Origin: Aquariibacter albus
GTDB lineage: Bacteria; Pseudomonadota; Gammaproteobacteria; Burkholderiales; Burkholderiaceae_C
Assembly (NCBI RefSeq): GCF_014145335.1
Contig: NZ_JACIVI010000003.1
Span: forward strand, 124,001-188,000
Length of the DNA stretch: 64,000 bases
Reading direction: 5' to 3'
Below, one piece after another: positions 8,144-18,680 of this stretch. The notes beneath the pieces were generated by a model. It was given only the letters and a program-made list of their open reading frames with translations, was not told the origin of the DNA and ran no database searches. The position numbers and the translations under genes were made by a program. Every line of letters begins with the position of its first letter. Within the stretch, counting starts at the first letter, position 1.

Positions 8144-9040
8144 ATGCATCCCTTCGCCGCCACCCTCCACACCCAGCAGCTGGCCGCCGAGCGCCCGGTC
8201 GCGCTGATCACCGGCGGCGCCCGCCGCCTGGGACGCAGCATCGCGCTCGCCCTGGCCCGCGCCGGCCACGACATCGCGCTGCACCACCGCGGCCCTGACC
8301 CGGCCGCCGCCGAGGAGGCGCTGGCCGAGCTGCGCGCGCTCGGCGTGCGCGCCGAGGCCTTCATTGCCGAGCTGCATGACGAGGCCGCCACCGTGGCCCT
8401 GCTGCCGCGGGTGATCGACCGCCTGGGCCGCATCGACGTGGTCGTGCACAACGCTTCGCGCTTCCGCCACGACACGGTGGCGACCTTCGGCTACGCCGAG
8501 CTGGAAGGCCATGCCCGCGTCAACACCGGCGCGGCCATCGTGCTGGCGCGCGGCCTGCACGCCCACCTGCGCCAGCGCGCCGAGCGGCTGCGCTCGACCG
8601 AGCCGGCCGCGCCGCCGCCGCGCGGCTGCATGGTCCACCTGCTGGACCAGAAGCTCTGGAACCCCAACCCCGACCACCTCAGCTACACCCTCAGCAAGGC
8701 CGCGCTGGAGGCCGCCACCACGGTGCTGGCCCAGGCCCTGGCGCCGGAGCTGCGCGTGGTCGGCGTGGCGCCGGGTGTCACCCTGCCCTCGGGCCCCATG
8801 ACCCTGGGCGAGTTCGAGCAGGCCCACCGCATGACGCCGCTGGGCCGCTCCTCGGCCGCCGAGGACATTGCTGAGGCCGTGGTCTACCTGGTGCGCGCCC
8901 GCGCCGTGACCGGCACCACCCTGCTGGTCGACGGCGGCCAGCACCTGAGCGCGCAGCCGCGCGACGTGATCTTCCTGGTGCGTGGCGAGGCCGATCCCCA
9001 CCCGCCCGCCACGCCCATGGGCGACGAGGTGGACGCATGA
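8144..9040 (+). CDS. folM: Short-chain dehydrogenase, FolM-like pteridine reductase
   Basis: A 298-residue SDR protein. The cofactor-binding turn is 'TGGARRLGRSIA' near residue 23; the R-R-L-G form is typical of pteridine reductases (PTR1/FolM) that bind NADPH. 'HNAS' and the catalytic 'YTLSKAA' (YxxxK) follow, and the C-terminal 'VDGGQHL' is usual for the family. FolM reduces dihydromonapterin and dihydrofolate. It overlaps the dihydroneopterin aldolase gene by 4 bases (ATGA), which supports a pterin role. ATG at 8144 is chosen because the SDR fold starts about 15 residues later; a TACACT at 8058-8063 could be its -10. Confidence 0.8.
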   Translation: MHPFAATLHTQQLAAERPVALITGGARRLGRSIALALARAGHDIALHHRGPDPAAAEEALAELRALGVRAEAFIAELHDEAATVALLPRVIDRLGRIDVVVHNASRFRHDTVATFGYAELEGHARVNTGAAIVLARGLHAHLRQRAERLRSTEPAAPPPRGCMVHLLDQKLWNPNPDHLSYTLSKAALEAATTVLAQALAPELRVVGVAPGVTLPSGPMTLGEFEQAHRMTPLGRSSAAEDIAEAVVYLVRARAVTGTTLLVDGGQHLSAQPRDVIFLVRGEADPHPPATPMGDEVDA

Positions 9041-9483
9041 GCGCCGTCTCCTCCCCGCCGCCCATCCACCCCGGCAACGCGGCCGTGGCCGGCTGGGCGC
9101 GCGATCCACGCCTGGCCGGCTGCCGCCGGCTCTTCCTCTGCGAGCATGTGCGCGCGGTCGAGATCGGCATCCACGACTTCGAGCAGCATGCGCCGCAGCG
9201 CCTGGTCTTCCATGTCGATCTCTTCGTGCCGCTGGCCGCCAGCACGCCGCAGGCCGATCGCCTCGACGAGGTGGTCGACTACGATTTCATCCGCGCGGTG
9301 ATCGCCGAGCGCCTCGCCGCGGGCCGCATCGGCCTGCAGGAGACGCTCTGCGACGACCTCGCCCGCCGCCTGCTGGCCCATCCGCAGGTGCGGGCGGTGG
9401 CTCTGTCCACCGCCAAGCCCGATGTCTACGCCGACAGCCGCGCCGTCGGCGTCGAGATCATGCTGTTCAAGGATGCGGCCTGA
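9037..9483 (+). CDS. folB: Dihydroneopterin aldolase FolB
   Basis: A 148-residue FolB/FolX-type protein. It has '[22 protein letters not shown]' near residue 48, '[13 protein letters not shown]' near residue 85 and '[14 protein letters not shown]' with the catalytic-site glutamate. FolB cleaves dihydroneopterin to 6-hydroxymethyl-dihydropterin in folate synthesis; FolX epimerises the triphosphate. The first 30 residues are an extension beyond the usual start of the fold. The start overlaps the folM stop, so the two are translationally coupled. Confidence 0.87.
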   Translation: MSAVSSPPPIHPGNAAVAGWARDPRLAGCRRLFLCEHVRAVEIGIHDFEQHAPQRLVFHVDLFVPLAASTPQADRLDEVVDYDFIRAVIAERLAAGRIGLQETLCDDLARRLLAHPQVRAVALSTAKPDVYADSRAVGVEIMLFKDAA

Positions 9484-9532
9484 GGCCCGGCCTCCCGCAG
9501 CCCCCGTCTTCCCGTTCGACCCAGGACCGCCG

Positions 9533-10573
9533 ATGAGCGCCGAACTTTCCCTGTCCCCCGAGGACACGGCCGCCGCCGCCGAAGCCGTGCTGCGCACGGC
9601 CGAGGGCCGCAAGCTGAACTTCGAGGCCAACAAGCTCAGCAAGCGCCTGCACCGCCTGGTCGGCCAGGCCATCGGCGACTTCAACATGATCGAGGCCGGC
9701 GACAAGGTCATGGTCTGCGTCTCGGGCGGCAAGGACAGCTATGCCCTGCTCGACATCCTGATCAACCTGCAAAAGCGCGCCCCGGTGGATTTCAGCCTGG
9801 TCGCCGTCAACCTCGACCAGAAGCAGCCCGGCTTCCCGGAGGATGTGCTGCCGGCCTACCTCAAATCGCGCGGCGTGGACTTCCACATCGAGGAGCAGGA
9901 CACCTACAGCATCGTCAAGCGCCTGGTGCCCGAGGGCAAGACCCTGTGCAGCCTGTGCTCGCGGCTGCGCCGCGGCATCCTCTACCGCGTAGCCGACGAG
10001 CTGGGCGCCACCAAGATCGCGCTGGGCCACCACCGCGACGACATGCTGGCGACCTTCTTCCTCAACATGTTCTTCGGCGCCAAGCTCAAGGGCATGCCGC
10101 CCAAGCTGGTCAGCGACGACGGCCGGCATGTGGTGATCCGCCCGCTGGCCTATGTGCCTGAGCATGACCTGATCGCCTGGGCCCGGCACCGCGATTTCCC
10201 CATCATCCCCTGCACCCTGTGCGGCAGCCAGGAGAACCTGCAGCGCAAGCAGGTCGGCCACATGCTCAAGGCCTGGGAGCGCGAGCACCCCGGCCGGCTG
10301 GAGAACATGGCCCGCGCGCTCGGCAACATCGTGCCCTCGCACCTGCAGGACCGCGCGCTCTACCCCTTCACCACCCTGCAGGCCACCGGCCTGCCCGATG
10401 CCGCCGGCGACAAGGCCTTCGACGAGGACGAGGAGGGCTGTGCCAGCCCCGCCGCGACGGGCGAGCCGGCCCCAGTGCGGTTGCACGGGCTCGGCCGCAC
10501 GCCCAAGCCCGAGGGGGCCGCCCAGGCCTGGACGGCGGCCGCGACCGACCCCGCCGACGGGCTCGGCGCATGA
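9533..10573 (+). CDS. ttcA: tRNA 2-thiocytidine synthetase TtcA
   Basis: A 346-residue PP-loop ATPase. The PP-loop SGGKDS is at residues 64-69, and the two CxxC motifs of the TtcA clade, Cys139/Cys142 (CSLC) and Cys227/Cys230 (CTLC), are intact and bind the labile [4Fe-4S] cluster. TtcA thiolates C32 of certain tRNAs. The last 45 residues after 'DRALYPF' are a family-atypical tail. ATG at 9533 is chosen from homologue length. It overlaps the next gene by 4 bases. It is a second sulfur/selenium-type tRNA wobble-region modifier in the window, separate from selU. Confidence 0.94.
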   Translation: MSAELSLSPEDTAAAAEAVLRTAEGRKLNFEANKLSKRLHRLVGQAIGDFNMIEAGDKVMVCVSGGKDSYALLDILINLQKRAPVDFSLVAVNLDQKQPGFPEDVLPAYLKSRGVDFHIEEQDTYSIVKRLVPEGKTLCSLCSRLRRGILYRVADELGATKIALGHHRDDMLATFFLNMFFGAKLKGMPPKLVSDDGRHVVIRPLAYVPEHDLIAWARHRDFPIIPCTLCGSQENLQRKQVGHMLKAWEREHPGRLENMARALGNIVPSHLQDRALYPFTTLQATGLPDAAGDKAFDEDEEGCASPAATGEPAPVRLHGLGRTPKPEGAAQAWTAAATDPADGLGA

Positions 10574-11388
10574 GCTTCGACCCCCGCGCCGCCGCCCGCA
10601 GCGTCTGGGCCCACTGGCAGGCCGGCACTGTGCTGGACCACCTGCCCCCCGGCCAGCGCCCCGCCAGCCGGGCCGAGGGCTACGAGGCGCAGGCCCTGCT
10701 GCCCGAGGTGGCTGGCCGCGTGCCGCTGGGCTGGAAGATCGCTGCGACCAGCGTGGAGGGGCAGCGCCACATCCACGTCGGCGGCCCGCTGGCCGGTCGC
10801 CTGCTCGGCGGCCAGGTCGGCCGCGATGGCGACACCTTCCCCCTGGCCGGCAACCGCATGCGCGTGGCCGAGCCCGAGTTCACCTTCCACATCGGTCAGG
10901 CCCTGCCGCCCCGCGCCGCGGCCTACACGGTCGACGAGGTGCGGGCCGCCGTGGCCAGCGTGCATCCCTCGATCGAGCTGCCCGATTCGCGCTTTGCCGA
11001 TTTCACCGTGGTCGGCGAGGCCCAGCTCCTGGCCGACAACGCCTGCGCCGGCCGCTATGCCCTGGGCGATGCCAGCGGCGTCGATTGGCGCAGCCTGGAC
11101 CTGGCCGCCCACCGCGTGCGCGGCCAGGTCTTCCGCAGGCTCGACGGCACCGAGACCGACGTGCTGGACCGCGAGGGCCTGGGCGCCAACGTGCTGGACG
11201 ACCCCTGCCTGGCCCTGACCTGGCTGGCCAATGAACTCTCGGCCCTGGGCCTGGGCCTGGCCCGGCGCAGCCTGGTGAGCACCGGCACCTGCATGAAGCC
11301 GCTGGCCATCGCGCCCGGTGACCGGGTCGAGGTGGATTTCGGGGTGCTGGGCCGGGTCGGCCTGAAGCTCGCGCCCGAGGCCGGCTGA
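10570..11388 (+). CDS. 2-keto-4-pentenoate hydratase-like protein (FAH superfamily)
   Basis: A 272-residue protein of the MhpD/hydratase branch of the fumarylacetoacetate hydrolase superfamily. It shows '[11 protein letters not shown]', '[14 protein letters not shown]' (metal-ligand E-x-E region), '[11 protein letters not shown]' and a final '[19 protein letters not shown]'. Such enzymes hydrate 2-hydroxypentadienoate or decarboxylate 4-oxalocrotonate in aromatic meta-cleavage, but no other pathway gene is nearby, so the substrate is unknown. The start overlaps the ttcA stop (ATGA). Confidence 0.8.
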   Translation: MSFDPRAAARSVWAHWQAGTVLDHLPPGQRPASRAEGYEAQALLPEVAGRVPLGWKIAATSVEGQRHIHVGGPLAGRLLGGQVGRDGDTFPLAGNRMRVAEPEFTFHIGQALPPRAAAYTVDEVRAAVASVHPSIELPDSRFADFTVVGEAQLLADNACAGRYALGDASGVDWRSLDLAAHRVRGQVFRRLDGTETDVLDREGLGANVLDDPCLALTWLANELSALGLGLARRSLVSTGTCMKPLAIAPGDRVEVDFGVLGRVGLKLAPEAG

Positions 11389-11418
11389 GTCCGCCGCGGG
11401 CCGGCCACGGGCCCGGCC

Positions 11419-12534
11419 TCAGGCCTGCATCCAGCGCTGCGCCGCGGCTTCCACCACGGCCGGCAGCGGCTGGCCGCTGGCATGCAGGGCGCGCAGGCGG
11501 TCGGCATCGTTGCCTTCGAAGAGGCTGTCGCGCAGCAGCTGGGTGGCCTCCAGGGCCTGCAGGTCGAGCGCATGCTCGTCGAGCCGCACGAGGGTGCGCA
11601 GGATGTCGTCGCGCAGGCGCATGCGCTGCTTGGTCCTGGGGTCCACGAACTCGCCGCGCAGGCCGAAGCGGCAGGCCTGGAAACGGTTGAAGGTGTAGAC
11701 GAGGTAGTCGTCCTCGCTTGGCTCGAAGGGCCGCTCCTCCAGCAGCTGGCGGCCGATGCACTGCAGGTAGCAGGCGAGGGCGGCGGCTTTGTCGACCGTC
11801 AGCGGCGTGTCGCAGACGCGCAGCTCGATGGTGCCGAATTCGGGCTTGGGCCGCAGGTCCCAGTAGAAGTCCTTCATGGACTGGACGACGCCGGTGGCGG
11901 TCATCTTGTCGAAGTAGCTGCCGAACTCGTCCCAGCTGCGCACGAAGGGCGCCCGGCCCGAGAGCGGGAAGGCAAAGACGGAATTCAGCCGCGCGGAATC
12001 GAAGCCGGTGTCCACGCCCTGCACGAAGGGCGAGCTGGCCGAGAGCGCGATGAAGTGCGGCACGTAGCGGCTCAGGGCATGCAGCAGCCACAGGGCCTGG
12101 TCGCCGTCGCGGCAGCCCAGGTGCACATGCTGGCCGAAGACGGTGAACTGCTGGGCCAGGTAGCCGTAGAGGTCCGAGAGGTAGCGGTAGCGCTCGCTGG
12201 CGGTGATCTGCTGCTGGCTCCAGTGCTGGAAGGGGTGGGTGCCGCCGCCGGCGATGGCCACGTTGAGCTTGCGCGCGGCGGCGCTGATCTGGCCGCGCAG
12301 GTCGCGCAGCTCGTCGCGCAGGCTGGCGTGGCGGGTCTGGATCGAGCTGCCGATCTCGATCATCGAGCGGGTGATCTCGGGCTTGATGTCCCAGGCGCCG
12401 GTGTGGCGGGCGGTCTCGCGCAGCAGGTCGTCGGCCTGGGCGACCAGGTCGAAGTCATGGGTCGCGACGATCTGCAGTTCCAGCTCGACGCCCAGCGTCA
12501 GCGGTTCCGAGGGGGTGAAGGCTTGCAGCGGCAT
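11419..12534 (-). CDS. ybdK: YbdK-type carboxylate-amine ligase (GCS2 family)
   Basis: A 371-residue member of the glutamate-cysteine ligase 2 family. It begins '[13 protein letters not shown]' (the metal-binding E-x-E of the family), then '[10 protein letters not shown]', 'FGQHVHLGC' and '[12 protein letters not shown]'. E. coli YbdK has only weak glutamate-cysteine ligase activity, and its true substrate is unsettled. ATG at 12534 places the GCS2 motif at residues 11-20. It lies 22 bases after the stop of a Kef-like antiporter gene on the same strand. Confidence 0.87.
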   Translation of the reverse strand: MPLQAFTPSEPLTLGVELELQIVATHDFDLVAQADDLLRETARHTGAWDIKPEITRSMIEIGSSIQTRHASLRDELRDLRGQISAAARKLNVAIAGGGTHPFQHWSQQQITASERYRYLSDLYGYLAQQFTVFGQHVHLGCRDGDQALWLLHALSRYVPHFIALSASSPFVQGVDTGFDSARLNSVFAFPLSGRAPFVRSWDEFGSYFDKMTATGVVQSMKDFYWDLRPKPEFGTIELRVCDTPLTVDKAAALACYLQCIGRQLLEERPFEPSEDDYLVYTFNRFQACRFGLRGEFVDPRTKQRMRLRDDILRTLVRLDEHALDLQALEATQLLRDSLFEGNDADRLRALHASGQPLPAVVEAAAQRWMQA

Positions 12535-12556
12535 CGGGGGCTCCGGGTGGGTGCGT

Positions 12557-14038
12557 TCAGGCGCGGGTCGGCGGGGGCTCGACCGGCCGGGGCCCGGGGG
12601 CCGCAGGGATTCCGGCGACGGCCGGGCTGGCCGGCGGGCCGCCGCGCAGGCCGGTGGCGCGCGGCGGCGGGCAGATCTCGCCGGCCAGCTGCCCCAGGGC
12701 ATAGCGGCCCAGCACCGGGCCGAGCAGCTGCAGCAGCGTGGTTGCGATCAGCAGGGCCTGCCAGAGGCTGCGCTCGGCGTCCTCCTGGCCCAGGCTGTGG
12801 CCGTAGCTGCCCAGGCCGATCAGCAGCGCGGTGGGCGTCATCGACTGCAGCGCCATCGCCAGCGCGCCGGCCTGGCGCCAGCCCAGGCCGCTCAAGCGGG
12901 CCGTGCCGAGTACGCCCAGCCCCAGGCCCAGCGCGCGGGCCAGCACGATGGCAAGCACCCAGGGCCAGAGCGTGGCCAGGCCCTCCAGGGTCGACAGCAG
13001 GCCCAGGCAGACGAAGAGCAGCACGCCCAGGGCCGTGCCGGCGCTGCCAAGCTGCGGCGCCACGCTGAGCCGGTGACCCATGCGGGCGCGGGCAGCCATG
13101 CCCAGCACCAGCAGGGTCAGCATCGGCGACAGGCCCCAGCCGCCGGCCAGCAGGGCCGTCGCCACCAGCAGCGCGAGCTGCAGCACGGCCTGCGTGCCCG
13201 GATCGCGCACCGGGCGGCTCAGTGCGTCCAGGGCCAGGGCGGCGCCCAGCCCCAGCAGCACGCTGCCGCAGAGCACCAGGCCGGCCCGCAGCAGGGCGTG
13301 CAGCCAGCCGGTCTCGGCAGCCACCGCATCCGCGCCCGCCACCAGGGGCGGCACCAGCACGGTCAGGGCCTGCAGTGCCAGCACGGCCAGCACGCTGCTG
13401 CAGGCGCTGGCCATCAGCAGGCGCTCGGTCACCTGGCCGCGTGGCTGGCTGGCATGCAGCAGGGCCATGGCGACGAGCGGCGAGCTGCTCATGGCCACCG
13501 CCGCCACCAGGGCCGACGCGCCGGCCGGCGCGCCCAGGGCGACGAGGCTGAAGCCGACCAGGCCGCCCGCGGCCAGGCTGCTGGCGCCGATCTGCAGCGC
13601 CAGGCCGGGGTTGTCGACCAGCCAGCGTGGCCGCAGTCGGCTGCCCAGCTCGAAGAGCAGCACGCCCATGGCCAGGTCGATCAGGGGCTTCCAGGGGTCC
13701 AGGTCGGCCGGCGCCAGCAGGCGCAGGGCTGGCGGCCCGGCCAGCAGGCCGATGGCCATCCAGCCCAGCAGGCGCGGCAGCTTCAGCAGGCGCTGCACCG
13801 CATCGCCCGCCAGCACGGCGACGAGGACCAGGCCGGCCAGGCCGAGCACCGGATCCAGGTCGCGCAGGGTGTCCAGCGTCCAGCGGGCGGCCTCGGCGGG
13901 CACGGCCACGGCGCTGCCGAGTGCCGATTCCGATGCGGTGGCGGCCTCCGGCGCCGGCAGGACGCCGGGCAGGGCGGCGGCTTCGCCCGCATCCAGCGGG
14001 GCGGACGCGGCGATCGGGGCGGGGTCGGGCAGGGGCAT
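12557..14038 (-). CDS. Kef-like cation:proton antiporter (CPA2), no RCK domain
   Basis: A 493-residue inner-membrane protein. After a 70-residue Ala/Pro-rich lead come about a dozen hydrophobic segments, including '[19 protein letters not shown]' near residue 98 and '[17 protein letters not shown]' near residue 130, the two conserved N-terminal motifs of the CPA2 exchanger fold. '[14 protein letters not shown]' matches the unwound TM region. Unlike KefB/KefC, it stops soon after the transport domain without a TrkA-N (RCK) domain. ATG at 14038 is favoured over 14044, since a GAGGAG ribosome site lies 6 bases before it. Ion specificity cannot be read. Confidence 0.8.
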   Translation of the reverse strand: MPLPDPAPIAASAPLDAGEAAALPGVLPAPEAATASESALGSAVAVPAEAARWTLDTLRDLDPVLGLAGLVLVAVLAGDAVQRLLKLPRLLGWMAIGLLAGPPALRLLAPADLDPWKPLIDLAMGVLLFELGSRLRPRWLVDNPGLALQIGASSLAAGGLVGFSLVALGAPAGASALVAAVAMSSSPLVAMALLHASQPRGQVTERLLMASACSSVLAVLALQALTVLVPPLVAGADAVAAETGWLHALLRAGLVLCGSVLLGLGAALALDALSRPVRDPGTQAVLQLALLVATALLAGGWGLSPMLTLLVLGMAARARMGHRLSVAPQLGSAGTALGVLLFVCLGLLSTLEGLATLWPWVLAIVLARALGLGLGVLGTARLSGLGWRQAGALAMALQSMTPTALLIGLGSYGHSLGQEDAERSLWQALLIATTLLQLLGPVLGRYALGQLAGEICPPPRATGLRGGPPASPAVAGIPAAPGPRPVEPPPTRA

Positions 14039-14235
14039 GGGCATCTCCTCGTGTTCTTCTGGGCTCGGCTTGCCCGGAGGTGGAGCCCCGGCCGGGCCGC
14101 CCGGTTCCCCGGCCCTTGAAAGCCTGCCACCCGGCCCCATCTGCCCGCCACGCGTGCCGCCGACCGGGCGGCGCGACCCGGCAGCCCCGCGGGCCGGCCG
14201 GGGTCGAGATCTGTCGAGAGCCTTTTCCCTTCCCC

Positions 14236-16128
14236 ATGAGCAAGCACACCCATGCCTTCCAGGCCGAGGTGCAGCAGCTGCTGCACCTGGTCACCCACGC
14301 CCTCTATTCCAACAAGGAGATCTTCCTGCGCGAGCTGGTCTCCAATGCCTCCGACGCCTGCGACAAGCTGCGCTTCGAGGCCCTGGCCGACGACAGCAAG
14401 TGGGGCGAGGACCGCGAGCTGCGCCTGCGCATCGCCTTCGACGCCGAGGCCCGGACGATCACGATCAGCGACAACGGCATCGGCCTGAGCGAGGAGGAGG
14501 CCATTGCCCACCTCGGCACCATCGCCAAGAGCGGCACCCGCGAGTTCATGGCCGCGCTCGATGCCGACCGGAAGAAGGACGCCAGCCTGATCGGCCAGTT
14601 CGGCGTGGGCTTCTATTCGGGCTTCATCGTGGCCGACCGCATCACCGTGGAATCGCGCCGGGCCGGCCTGCCGGCCGCGCAGGGCGTGCGCTGGAGCAGC
14701 GCGGGCACGGGCGATTTCGAGGTCGAGGCCATCGAGCGCGCGCAGCGCGGCACCGACGTGATCCTGCACCTGCGCGAGGACGCGGGCGAGTTCCTCTCGC
14801 GCTGGAAGTTGGCGGCCATCGTCGGCAAGTATTCGGACCACATCTCCCTGCCCATCCAGATGCGCAAGGAGATCTGGGATGCCGAGAAGGGTGCGCAGAC
14901 CGTCACCGACGAATGGGAGACCGTCAACAAGGCCGCCGCCCTGTGGGCGCGGCCCAAGGCCGAGCTGGGCGAGGCCGATTACCACGCCTTCTACGAACAG
15001 ATCAGCCACGACAGCACGCCCCCGCTGGCCTACACGCACAACCGCGTCGAGGGCCGCAGCGAGTACACCCAGCTGCTCTACATCCCGGCCAAGGCCCCCT
15101 TCGATCTGTGGAACCGCGAGAAGCGCGGCGGCGTGAAGCTCTATGTGAAGCGTGTCTTCATCATGGACGACGCCGAGGCGCTGATGCCGGTCTACCTGCG
15201 CTTCGTCAAGGGCGTGATCGACTCGGCCGACCTGCCGCTGAACGTGAGCCGCGAGCTGCTGCAGGAGAGCCGCGACGTGAAGGCCATCCGCGAGGGCTCG
15301 ACCAAGCGCGTGCTCTCGATGCTGGAGTCGCTGGCCCACAGCGAGGACCCGGCCGAGCGCGCCAAGTACGCTGCCTTCTGGAAGGACTTCGGCGCGGTGC
15401 TCAAGGAAGGCCTCGGCGAGGACTACGCCAACCAGGAGCGCCTGGCCAAGCTGCTGCGCTTTGCCTCGACCCAGGCGGAGGAAGGCGTGTCCCTGGCCGA
15501 CTACGTGGCCCGCATGAAGGAGGGCCAGGACGCCATCTATGTGCTGACCGCCGACAGCCTGGCGGCGGCCCAGGGCAGCCCGCAGCTCGAAGTCTTCCGC
15601 AAGAAGGGCATCGAGGTGCTGCTGCTGACCGACCGCGTCGACGAGTGGCTGCTCAGCCACCTGCATGAATTCGACGGCAAGCCGCTGCAGAGCGTGGCCA
15701 AGGGCGCGGTGGATCTGGGCAAGCTCGCCGACGAGGCCGAGAAGCAGCAGGCCGAGGCGGCGGCCGAGGCCGCCCGGCCGCTGGTCGAGCAGCTCAAGGC
15801 CACGCTGGCCGAGCGGGCCAAGGATGTGCGCGTGACCACCCGCCTGGTCGAGTCGCCGGCCTGCCTGGTCAGCGAAGAGGGCGACATGAGCGGCCACCTG
15901 GCCCGCCTGCTCAAGCAGGCCGGCCAGGACGCGCCGCCCTTCCGCCCGGTGCTGGAGGTCAATCCCGAGCATGCGCTGCTGAAGAAGCTCGACACCCTGC
16001 GCGAGGACGGGGGCCGCTTCGGCGACCTGGCCCAGATCCTCTTCGACCAGGCTTGGCTGGCCGAGGGCGGCCAGCTCGAGGACCCGGCGGCCTATGTGCG
16101 TCGGGTCAATGCGCTGCTGAGCGCCTGA
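14236..16128 (+). CDS. htpG: Hsp90 chaperone HtpG
   Basis: A 630-residue Hsp90. The N-terminal GHKL ATPase domain has '[12 protein letters not shown]' near residue 36, 'ISDNGIGLS' near residue 77 and '[11 protein letters not shown]' near residue 121. The middle domain follows with '[11 protein letters not shown]' near residue 336, and the C-terminal dimerisation domain ends in '[16 protein letters not shown]'. The length matches bacterial HtpG. It is transcribed alone; upstream 14045-14235 carries no clear sigma-32 promoter that I can identify. Confidence 0.97.
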   Translation: MSKHTHAFQAEVQQLLHLVTHALYSNKEIFLRELVSNASDACDKLRFEALADDSKWGEDRELRLRIAFDAEARTITISDNGIGLSEEEAIAHLGTIAKSGTREFMAALDADRKKDASLIGQFGVGFYSGFIVADRITVESRRAGLPAAQGVRWSSAGTGDFEVEAIERAQRGTDVILHLREDAGEFLSRWKLAAIVGKYSDHISLPIQMRKEIWDAEKGAQTVTDEWETVNKAAALWARPKAELGEADYHAFYEQISHDSTPPLAYTHNRVEGRSEYTQLLYIPAKAPFDLWNREKRGGVKLYVKRVFIMDDAEALMPVYLRFVKGVIDSADLPLNVSRELLQESRDVKAIREGSTKRVLSMLESLAHSEDPAERAKYAAFWKDFGAVLKEGLGEDYANQERLAKLLRFASTQAEEGVSLADYVARMKEGQDAIYVLTADSLAAAQGSPQLEVFRKKGIEVLLLTDRVDEWLLSHLHEFDGKPLQSVAKGAVDLGKLADEAEKQQAEAAAEAARPLVEQLKATLAERAKDVRVTTRLVESPACLVSEEGDMSGHLARLLKQAGQDAPPFRPVLEVNPEHALLKKLDTLREDGGRFGDLAQILFDQAWLAEGGQLEDPAAYVRRVNALLSA

Positions 16129-16170
16129 GGCGGCGGTACGCGGCCGGCCGCCGGGCCGGGCGCGTGCCGC

Positions 16171-17220
16171 TCAGCGGCCTTCGTCGAGCCGCTCGATCTG
16201 TTCCTGCAGCTGTACCGTCTGCTGCGCCCAGTAGCTCGGGCTGTCGAACCAGGGGAAGGCGGCCGGGAAGGCCGGGTCGGCCCAGCGCTGGGCCAGCCAG
16301 GCGCTGTGATGGATCAGGCGCAGGCTGCGCAGCGGCTCGATCAGGCGCCGCTCGGCGGGGTCGAAGTCGCAGAAGGCCTCGTAGCCTTCCAGCAGGGCGG
16401 CCAGGGCCTGGCGGCTGCCGGCTTCGTCGCCGGGCAGCAGCATCCACAGGTCTTGCACGGCCGGGGCGGTGCCGCAGTCGTCGAGGTCGACGAAGTGCGG
16501 GCCGCCGGCCTCCGTCCACAGCAGGTTGCCGGGATGGCAGTCGCCGTGCGTGCGCAGCCAGCGCAGGCCGGGCTGGGCGGCGAAGCGTTCGCGCACGCGG
16601 TCGAGCAGCGCATCGACCGTGTCGCGCCAGCGGCCGGCCAGGTCCAGGGGCAGGTGCGGGCTGGCCAGCACGGTCGCGCGGGCCTGCTCGCCCAGCCGCG
16701 CCAGGTCCAGCCGCGGACGGTGCAGGAAGGGCTGGCGCCGGCCGACGGCATGCAGGCGGCCCAGGCAGTGGCCGATGCGCAGCAGGACCTCGGGGTCGTC
16801 CAGTTCCGGCGCGCGGCCGCCGGCGCGCGGGCTGACGGCCCAGCGCAAGCTGCCGCGCCGCGCCAGGGTGGGCGGCGTGCCGAGGTGTTCGAGCGGGGGC
16901 GCTTCGTCGCGCCGCCGTGCGCCGTCCACCGGATGCAGGGTCAGCGGCGCGATCACCGGCACCTCGGCCGCGGCCAACTCGGCCGCGAAGGCGTGTTCTT
17001 CCAGGATCTGCGCCTCGGTCCAGCGGCCCGGGCGGTAGAACTTCAGCACGACGAAGCCGCCATCCTCCAGCCCGGCCTGGACCACGCGGTTCTCGTAGCT
17101 GTTGAGCTGCAGCAGGCGGCCGTCGCCGAACAGGCCGAGGTCTTCCAGGCGGTCCAGGATGCAGTGCGGCGTCAGCGCCGCATAGGGGGCCTCGGGGTCG
17201 GGGGATGCGTCAGCGGCCAT
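16171..17220 (-). CDS. srkA: Stress-response kinase SrkA (YihE family)
   Basis: A 349-residue APH-fold protein kinase. It opens with 'GDGRLLQLNSYENRVVQAG' near residue 34, has the lysine region 'FVVLKFYRPGRWT', the catalytic loop 'THGDCHPGNLLW' near residue 233 and the metal-binding 'FVDLDDCG' near residue 251. SrkA/YihE is a Ser/Thr kinase that lowers stress-induced cell death in E. coli. It is convergent with htpG. Confidence 0.92.
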   Translation of the reverse strand: MAADASPDPEAPYAALTPHCILDRLEDLGLFGDGRLLQLNSYENRVVQAGLEDGGFVVLKFYRPGRWTEAQILEEHAFAAELAAAEVPVIAPLTLHPVDGARRRDEAPPLEHLGTPPTLARRGSLRWAVSPRAGGRAPELDDPEVLLRIGHCLGRLHAVGRRQPFLHRPRLDLARLGEQARATVLASPHLPLDLAGRWRDTVDALLDRVRERFAAQPGLRWLRTHGDCHPGNLLWTEAGGPHFVDLDDCGTAPAVQDLWMLLPGDEAGSRQALAALLEGYEAFCDFDPAERRLIEPLRSLRLIHHSAWLAQRWADPAFPAAFPWFDSPSYWAQQTVQLQEQIERLDEGR

Positions 17221-17259
17221 CGGGCGATGGTCGCATGCGCGCAGGGCGCAGCCCGGGCC

Positions 17260-17988
17260 TCACTGGCGGGCGCTGCCCCCGCCCTGGCGCAGCAGCTGCT
17301 CGCGCACCTCGCCGACGACCTCGATCAGGTCGCCGACCCGCTGGACCTGCTGCTTGAGCCGGTAGTCGAACTCGGCGGCGTGCGTTTCCATCAGTTCCTC
17401 GAACTGGGTGGCCAGGGTGTCGGGCGGCAGGCGCAGCCAGGCTTCGGACTCGCTGCCCTCGCGCTCCAGCGTCGCGCCGGCCTTGCGGGCGATGTGCAGC
17501 ATCGCGCCGTTCTCGCTGAGGGCGTGGATGTAGAGGGTGGCGATGCCGCGGTTGCGCGCGTGCATCACGGCATGGTCGAACAGTCGCTCGCCGTAGCCGC
17601 GGCCGCGAACCTGCGGCAGCACCGACACGCCGAACTCGGCCATGGTCGTGCGGCCCTGCCGCTCGGTTCCGGGGGCATAGGCCAGGTGGGCGGTGGCGAT
17701 CAGCTGCAGCCGGCGGTTGACGATGCCGAAGAGCTCATCGCGCGAGAAGTCGATGCCCTCGACGTAGTGCAGGACCTGCTCGTCCGACAGGGCCTGGCCG
17801 AAGCGCAGGTAGCGATCGGGCTCCGCGAGAGCCAGCAGGTGCTGGGCGATCGCCCCGCGGTCGCTGGGGCCCAGGGAACGGATCGGCACCCAGCGGCGCA
17901 GCGCCTCGGCGCGGCGCGCCGGGACGACCCGTGCCGGCGTCGGCTCGGCGGCGCTGGGGTCGGACGGGGGCGATCGATCGAGGTTCAT
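17260..17988 (-). CDS. GNAT-family N-acetyltransferase
   Basis: A 242-residue GNAT protein. The acetyl-CoA loop is 'VLPQVRGRGYGERLF' (R-G-x-G-x-G/A form) near residue 133, preceded by 'AEFGVSV'. The C-terminal 50 residues extend past the GNAT fold with a probable helix. The substrate is unknown. ATG at 17988 is used; an in-frame GTG lies two codons upstream, and neither has a clear ribosome site. It is divergent from rplM. Confidence 0.8.
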   Translation of the reverse strand: MNLDRSPPSDPSAAEPTPARVVPARRAEALRRWVPIRSLGPSDRGAIAQHLLALAEPDRYLRFGQALSDEQVLHYVEGIDFSRDELFGIVNRRLQLIATAHLAYAPGTERQGRTTMAEFGVSVLPQVRGRGYGERLFDHAVMHARNRGIATLYIHALSENGAMLHIARKAGATLEREGSESEAWLRLPPDTLATQFEELMETHAAEFDYRLKQQVQRVGDLIEVVGEVREQLLRQGGGSARQ

Positions 17989-18082
17989 GGGCACGATACT
18001 AAGGGTAAACCCGGAATCGTGCTGCGAGGAGGGGCGGGGCGTCGGGGCCTGTCTCGGCTCTCTGGGCGCTGCGTTTCTCGGC

Positions 18083-18088
18083 TACACT
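18083..18088 (+). promoter_or_regulatory. Candidate -10 of the rplM-rpsI operon
   Basis: TACACT lies about 155 bases before rplM and directly upstream of a structured leader; predicted transcription would start near 18095. The -35 is not evident. Confidence 0.45.
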
Positions 18089-18092
18089 CGCG

Positions 18093-18242
18093 GGCTTCCT
18101 GTTTTTCGGCTGCAGGAAGCCGTGCCCCAAGCCTTGCAGCAAGGGGCGCGCGGCGCCTAAGAGGCCCCCGCTGCATTCGCGGCACCACAAGGGGCACCGA
18201 CCGCGCCGGATCCCAGCCCAGTTCTCCACTCCTGGATTCGTC
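18093..18242 (+). promoter_or_regulatory. Structured 5' leader of rplM
   Basis: The leader starts with a perfect 9-base stem (GGCTTCCTG at 18093-18101 with CAGGAAGCC at 18113-18121, 11-base loop). A second short hairpin (CCTTG-CAG-CAAGG) follows, flanked by GCCCC and GGGGC. There is no open reading frame of note. In E. coli the rplM leader is the target of autogenous repression by L13; this leader could serve the same role, but the structures are not shown to be homologous. Confidence 0.45.
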
Positions 18243-18671
18243 ATGAAGACCTTCAGCGCCAAACCGGCTGATGTGACGCACGAGTGGTTTGTGATCGATG
18301 CCACCGACAAGGTGCTCGGACGAGTGGCCAGCGAAGTCGCTCTCCGCCTGCGTGGCAAGCACAAGCCCATCTACACGCCTCACGTCGATACCGGCGATTT
18401 CATCGTCGTCGTCAACGCCGACAAGCTCCGGGTGACCGGCAGCAAGGCCGACGACAAGATCTACTACCGTCATTCGGGCTTCCCCGGCGGCATCTACGCC
18501 ACGAAGTTCAAGGACATGCAGGCCAAGCATCCGGGCCGCGCGCTCGAGAAGGCCGTCAAGGGCATGCTGCCCAAGGGTCCGCTCGGCTACGCGATGGTCA
18601 AGAAGCTGAAGGTGTACGCCGGTGCCACGCACCCGCACACCGCCCAGCAGCCCAAGACGCTTGAGATCTAA
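18243..18671 (+). CDS. rplM: 50S ribosomal protein L13
   Basis: A 142-residue L13. It has '[19 protein letters not shown]' near residue 16, '[16 protein letters not shown]' near residue 52, '[10 protein letters not shown]' and '[11 protein letters not shown]' near residue 104. The length is exactly that of bacterial L13. It binds 23S rRNA domain II early in 50S assembly. It is followed by rpsI after 9 bases, the classic two-gene operon. Confidence 0.98.
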   Translation: MKTFSAKPADVTHEWFVIDATDKVLGRVASEVALRLRGKHKPIYTPHVDTGDFIVVVNADKLRVTGSKADDKIYYRHSGFPGGIYATKFKDMQAKHPGRALEKAVKGMLPKGPLGYAMVKKLKVYAGATHPHTAQQPKTLEI

Positions 18672-18680
18672 GGAGCGGCG

